Under the pieces are notes generated by a model. It saw only the letters and a program-made list of their open reading frames with translations. It had not been told where the DNA came from and made no database searches. DNA of 7,715 bases from an uncultured Candidatus Melainabacteria bacterium. Its GTDB lineage: Bacteria > Cyanobacteriota > Vampirovibrionia > Gastranaerophilales > Gastranaerophilaceae. Location: assembly GCA_937891325.1 (NCBI GenBank), contig CALAFU010000127.1, forward strand, positions 1 to 7,715. Direction: 5' to 3'. The position numbers were made by a program, and so were the translations under genes. This document shows positions 5,717 to 7,715 of the stretch, piece after piece; positions within the stretch are counted from its first letter, which is position 1; each line of letters starts with the position of its first letter.

Positions 5717-5864
5717 CGTTATTTTTGATTTTGTAAGAATATTTATTTAACTGAGTTTGACGGTAACTTTCGAATGCTACTTGTAATTCTCTTGCAAAAC
5801 GTTTTCTAAATTCAGAATAAGAAATATTCAGAGTTTCTTGTGTCAATTTATTTCTCAAAATCAT
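5694..5864 (-). CDS. Small basic helical protein (56 aa), second gene of an overlapping pair
   Basis: This short frame begins with ATG at 5864, inside the end of the 66-aa gene (17-bp overlap), and ends with TAA at 5694-5696. Its Shine-Dalgarno AGAGGA (5877-5872) lies seven bases upstream, also inside the first gene, which is the classic sign of translational coupling. The protein starts MILRNKLTQETLNI. Its middle (residues 18-41) reads as one amphipathic basic helix, SEFRKRFARELQVAFESYRQ, and it ends in a mixed-charge tail, NNDSIEQDF. By my count it has ten Lys/Arg and seven Asp/Glu. I do not recognise a family. A TTG at 5846 is a later possible start without a good Shine-Dalgarno sequence. 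With its partner it could form a toxin-antitoxin or regulator pair, but no sequence motif proves that. Confidence 0.65.
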   Translation of the reverse strand: MILRNKLTQETLNISYSEFRKRFARELQVAFESYRQTQLNKYSYKIKNNDSIEQDF

Positions 5865-6048
5865 CTTCAAATCCTCTGATGTTATCTAATTCAATATTGT
5901 ATCTTTTACCTTGTTTATCTACACAAGTAGCAAAATCTACTTCCCCATCAGCAAATTTATTTTTCCAAATACAAATTAATAAACCGATTTCTTGTGTTTT
6001 AAGATTTAAAATTTTTGTGCCATAAAGTTGATAATCTTTTTCTGTCAT
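5848..6048 (-). CDS. Small acidic, probably beta-rich protein (66 aa), first gene of an overlapping pair
   Basis: The start is ATG at 6048, chosen because AAAGGA (6060-6055) lies six bases upstream; the upstream in-frame ATG (6078) and GTG (6081) have no Shine-Dalgarno sequence. The protein begins MTEKDYQLYGTKILNL. It then alternates hydrophobic and polar residues in strand-like segments (GTKILNLKT 10-18, EIGLLICIWKNK 20-31, VDFATCVDK 37-45, RYNIELDNI 49-57), ending in an acidic tail, FEDDFEK. The pattern suggests a small SH3-like beta barrel, which is only a visual impression. By my count it has 13 acidic and 10 basic residues, the opposite bias to its partner. It lies downstream of darG with a palindrome in its upstream region. 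Function unknown. Confidence 0.72.
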   Translation of the reverse strand: MTEKDYQLYGTKILNLKTQEIGLLICIWKNKFADGEVDFATCVDKQGKRYNIELDNIRGFEDDFEK

Positions 6049-6100
6049 ACAAATTCCTTTCTTTTGTATGACATTCATCACTTACAACTCAAAATAAATC

Positions 6101-6128
6101 AACTGTTTGTGTTCAATTTTGAACAGTT
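6101..6128. promoter_or_regulatory. Nested palindrome, candidate operator for the small gene pair
   Basis: AACTGTT (6101-6107) and AACAGTT (6122-6128) are perfect inverted arms. Between and overlapping them lies a second palindrome, GTTCAATTTTGAAC (6111-6124). The site is about 50 bp upstream of the chosen ATG at 6048 on the minus strand, where an operator would be expected. I cannot place a good -35/-10 pair around it. The spacing is GTTC-N6-GAAC, so it is not the Gram-positive LexA box (GAAC-N4-GTTC). Confidence 0.5.
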
Positions 6129-6182
6129 AAAAACAACTTTTGAATATAAATTGATTACATTTTGAAAAGTATCTTTTTGTGT

Positions 6183-6289
6183 CATGAAAAATGATTATTT
6201 CTGATGTTTCTGTGTTTTCGTTGGTTTGATTATTTTGGGTAAAATTAATCAAAAATATCAAATTTCAGAGAATAAATAAAAAGTAAAAT
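6183..6289. repeat. Hairpin repeat, copy 2 (downstream of darG)
   Basis: This is the better-folding copy of the repeat at 5507-5590. TTTGATT (6225-6231) plus ATTTT (6232-6236) pair with AAAAT (6241-6245) and AATCAAA (6247-6253), giving 12 perfect pairs around the loop GGGT, with one unpaired T at 6246. The flanks share CATGAAAAATGATT on the left and TTTCAGAGAATAAATAAAAA on the right with copy 1. It lies 58 bp beyond the darG stop, in the same orientation as copy 1 relative to its upstream gene. Confidence 0.7.
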
Positions 6290-6322
6290 AACGTTCTGAA
6301 GTTTTATTTAATATAAATTTTC

Positions 6323-6349
6323 AATTAGCAACAGTAGTAACTGCTAATT
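6323..6349. other. Hairpin overlapping the darG stop codon
   Basis: AATTAGCA (6323-6330) and TGCTAATT (6342-6349) form an 8-bp stem with an 11-base loop. It covers the darG stop (6348-6350). On the minus strand it is followed by only a poor T-run, so it is at best a weak terminator or a 3' mRNA stabiliser. Confidence 0.5.
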
Positions 6350-7370
6350 AAACCCATGCTTGATTAATTAAAACATTATAAGCAGTTTCAATTTGTCTTT
6401 TTGAAAATTTTTGCTTTTTGGCATTCCAAGCATATACACCTTGAATTACATCATTAAGTTCTTTTTTATTCTCTTTGCAGATTAGCCAATGAACTGTTGC
6501 TAATAATTCAAGACCAAAAGGAGTTTCAAAACCATTGACAAGATTGGAAACTTTATCAATTTTGTCAAGAAGATTGTCATCTTTTTTTAGTAGTAAATCA
6601 GCATCTTTAATAGCTCCTGGTAACAATGAAATATGCTTATCAGGATTATCTTCTCCATCATATCCGACAATGTAATGTTTTTCTAATACGTTGAGAACAT
6701 GCCTTAAGTTCTGGGCATATGGGCCATAAAGAGCTTTTTTGTAGTTTAATTTCAATGGTTGTCCAGCCTCTTGTAAAAAATACATTAATTTATGAATTTC
6801 CAACAAAGTTATAAACGGGTCTAGCATACTCTGCAAATATCGATTTATAAGTTCGATTAAAGCAGCTCTACTTAACGTTAATTTTGGTACTTCTTTATTT
6901 TTTACTTGTTCTATATTATTCGATGGTTCATAAATTATAAATTCTACATCAGTTAAGTCTTTAAAAGTTTGCTCAATTAATGGTTTTACTTCATTCCAAT
7001 CAAGTCCACCAAGCCCACAACCTAATGGTGGGATTGCAATAGATTTTATTTCATATCTTTTTATATCTTCTTTCAATGCAATTAAGCCAGATTTAATATC
7101 TTGTATATTGCTTTTTCCTTTCCAATGTCTTTTTGTAGGAAAATTTATAATATACTTAGGGTTAAACAATTTTCCTATACTGTAAATAAACATTTTACCT
7201 GGTTCAATTGAACCTTCGTCACATGCTTGTTTATATTCCTTAAAGTTTTCTGGGTACATTTGTTTAAATTGTAAAGCAATACCTCTGCCCATAATACCAA
7301 CACAATTCACGGTATTAATGATAGCTTCTGCTTGTTCTTGCAATATATTTCCTTTTTTATATTCAAACAT
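6348..7370 (-). CDS. darG: DarG antitoxin: macro-domain DNA ADP-ribosyl glycohydrolase with C-terminal DarT-binding domain (340 aa)
   Basis: DarG removes the ADP-ribose that DarT places on thymidine in DNA and also blocks DarT by direct binding. Residues 1-150 form the macro domain: VNCVGIMGRGIALQFK (21-36) contacts ADP-ribose, FPTKRHWKGKS (77-87) carries the lysine (K80) matching the catalytic one described in Thermus DarG, and IPPLGCGLGGLDW (113-125) is the phosphate loop. Residues 165-340 are the DarG C-terminal domain, with LSRAALIELINRYL, LDPFITLLEIHKLMYFLQEAG, YGPYAQNLRHVL and ETPFGLELLATVHWL all strongly family-like. The ATG at 7370 is preceded by AGAGG (7380-7376) and matches the usual N-terminus; an upstream in-frame ATG at 7400 would add ten atypical residues. 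It follows darT by 17 bp, so the two are one operon. Full length and apparently intact. Confidence 0.95.
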   Translation of the reverse strand: MFEYKKGNILQEQAEAIINTVNCVGIMGRGIALQFKQMYPENFKEYKQACDEGSIEPGKMFIYSIGKLFNPKYIINFPTKRHWKGKSNIQDIKSGLIALKEDIKRYEIKSIAIPPLGCGLGGLDWNEVKPLIEQTFKDLTDVEFIIYEPSNNIEQVKNKEVPKLTLSRAALIELINRYLQSMLDPFITLLEIHKLMYFLQEAGQPLKLNYKKALYGPYAQNLRHVLNVLEKHYIVGYDGEDNPDKHISLLPGAIKDADLLLKKDDNLLDKIDKVSNLVNGFETPFGLELLATVHWLICKENKKELNDVIQGVYAWNAKKQKFSKRQIETAYNVLINQAWV

Positions 7371-7387
7371 TTGCACCTCTTTATTTA

Positions 7388-7715
7388 TTAGTAATACCAT
7401 TCTTTTTTTAATATTACATTAGAAGAAATATTATATCTTGATAATAGTGTATTAACTTTATTATAATTTTGCAAATTGTAAACTCCGATAGTATTTATTA
7501 AACTTATTGGAAGTTTATTTTCTATCAAAAATTCTGCTTGCTTGTTTTCTTTTGTGTGTTTTTTAATACCTGGGCCTGACCACTGTAATGCATTAATTGC
7601 AACCCAATCAAGAGTTTCTATAATTTTACTAAAATCAGAATAGTCATCAAAGTAACTACTACTAGCATTAGATGTTGTAAAACAAGCTCTTAAATTATTG
7701 TTTTTAGCCCAATCG
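7388..7715 (-). CDS. darT: DarT toxin, C-terminal 108 residues (5' end outside window)
   Basis: DarT is an NAD-dependent enzyme that ADP-ribosylates thymidine in single-stranded DNA, halting replication; it acts as a toxin and in anti-phage abortive infection. The frame is open to the window edge (first full codon at 7714) and ends with TAA at 7388-7390. Visible marks are LDWVAINALQW (35-45 of the fragment), KQAEFLIENKLP (58-69), which holds the conserved catalytic glutamate (61), the INTIGVYN strand (73-80), and the terminal EWYY that matches the usual W-Y-Y ending of the family. Full-length DarT is about 200-220 residues, so roughly half is here. darG follows by 17 bp, the normal toxin-first order. 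The truncation is due to the window edge, with no sign of decay. Confidence 0.92.
   Translation of the reverse strand, partial: DWAKNNNLRACFTTSNASSSYFDDYSDFSKIIETLDWVAINALQWSGPGIKKHTKENKQAEFLIENKLPISLINTIGVYNLQNYNKVNTLLSRYNISSNVILKKEWYY

Noticed and set aside
6049..6081. Longer 77-aa version of the 66-aa protein
   Set aside because: The upstream GTG and ATG lack a Shine-Dalgarno sequence, while the ATG at 6048 has AAAGGA six bases upstream.
6111..6124. LexA (SOS) box
   Set aside because: The arms are GTTC-N6-GAAC, the reverse arrangement to the GAAC-N4-GTTC box, so there is no support for SOS control.
5507..6289. Repeats as integron attC sites
   Set aside because: I looked for RYYYAAC and GTTRRRY core sites at the ends of both copies and found no convincing pair; no integrase is in the window. 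The cassette idea is kept only as a general possibility.
7371..7400. Upstream start for darG at 7400
   Set aside because: It would overlap the end of darT and add ten residues not typical of DarG; the ATG at 7370 has a proper Shine-Dalgarno sequence and the usual N-terminal sequence.

Overview
The window is AT-rich DNA from what is most likely a diderm anaerobe. An outer-membrane TolC-type channel with a signal peptide argues for two membranes. The mix of an NADP-type glutamate dehydrogenase, an EF-hand protein and a large orphan protein with an N-terminal ISFTG-like motif recalls gut-associated non-photosynthetic cyanobacteria (Gastranaerophilales / Vampirovibrionia). That taxonomic guess is an inference and no marker gene here proves it.

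Left part (1-1400): the 3' end of gdhA closes with a very strong intrinsic terminator. A small unrecognised gene (105 aa) and a tRNA-Arg(CCU) follow. The next 215 bp hold two hairpins, one of them REP-like (CCCTGAA / TTCAGGG), and look like a dispersed intergenic repeat rather than a gene.

Middle (1400-5300): a 533-aa orphan protein (minus) and a small EF-hand protein (plus) diverge from a shared 188-bp control region. The EF-hand protein ends in two 23-residue repeats. Next is a solitary TolC/CzcC-type outer-membrane efflux gene with a good sigma-70-type promoter and a very short leader. It converges on, and overlaps by 58 bp, an MmcQ/YjbR-family gene whose start seems to be leaderless.

Right part (5300-7715) is accessory in character and mostly on the minus strand. 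The right edge holds the C-terminal half of DarT, followed by a complete DarG, a DNA ADP-ribosylation toxin-antitoxin / phage-defence pair. Downstream lies a small overlapping gene pair. Its second gene (56 aa, 5694-5864) is short and starts inside the end of the first, with its own Shine-Dalgarno sequence. About 85-105 bp of imperfect direct repeat occurs downstream of darG and again downstream of the small pair. Each copy folds into the same hairpin with one extrahelical base at the same position. This gives a cassette-like layout (darTG - repeat - small operon - repeat) and is the most intriguing structure here. A 28-bp nested palindrome upstream of the small pair could be its operator.
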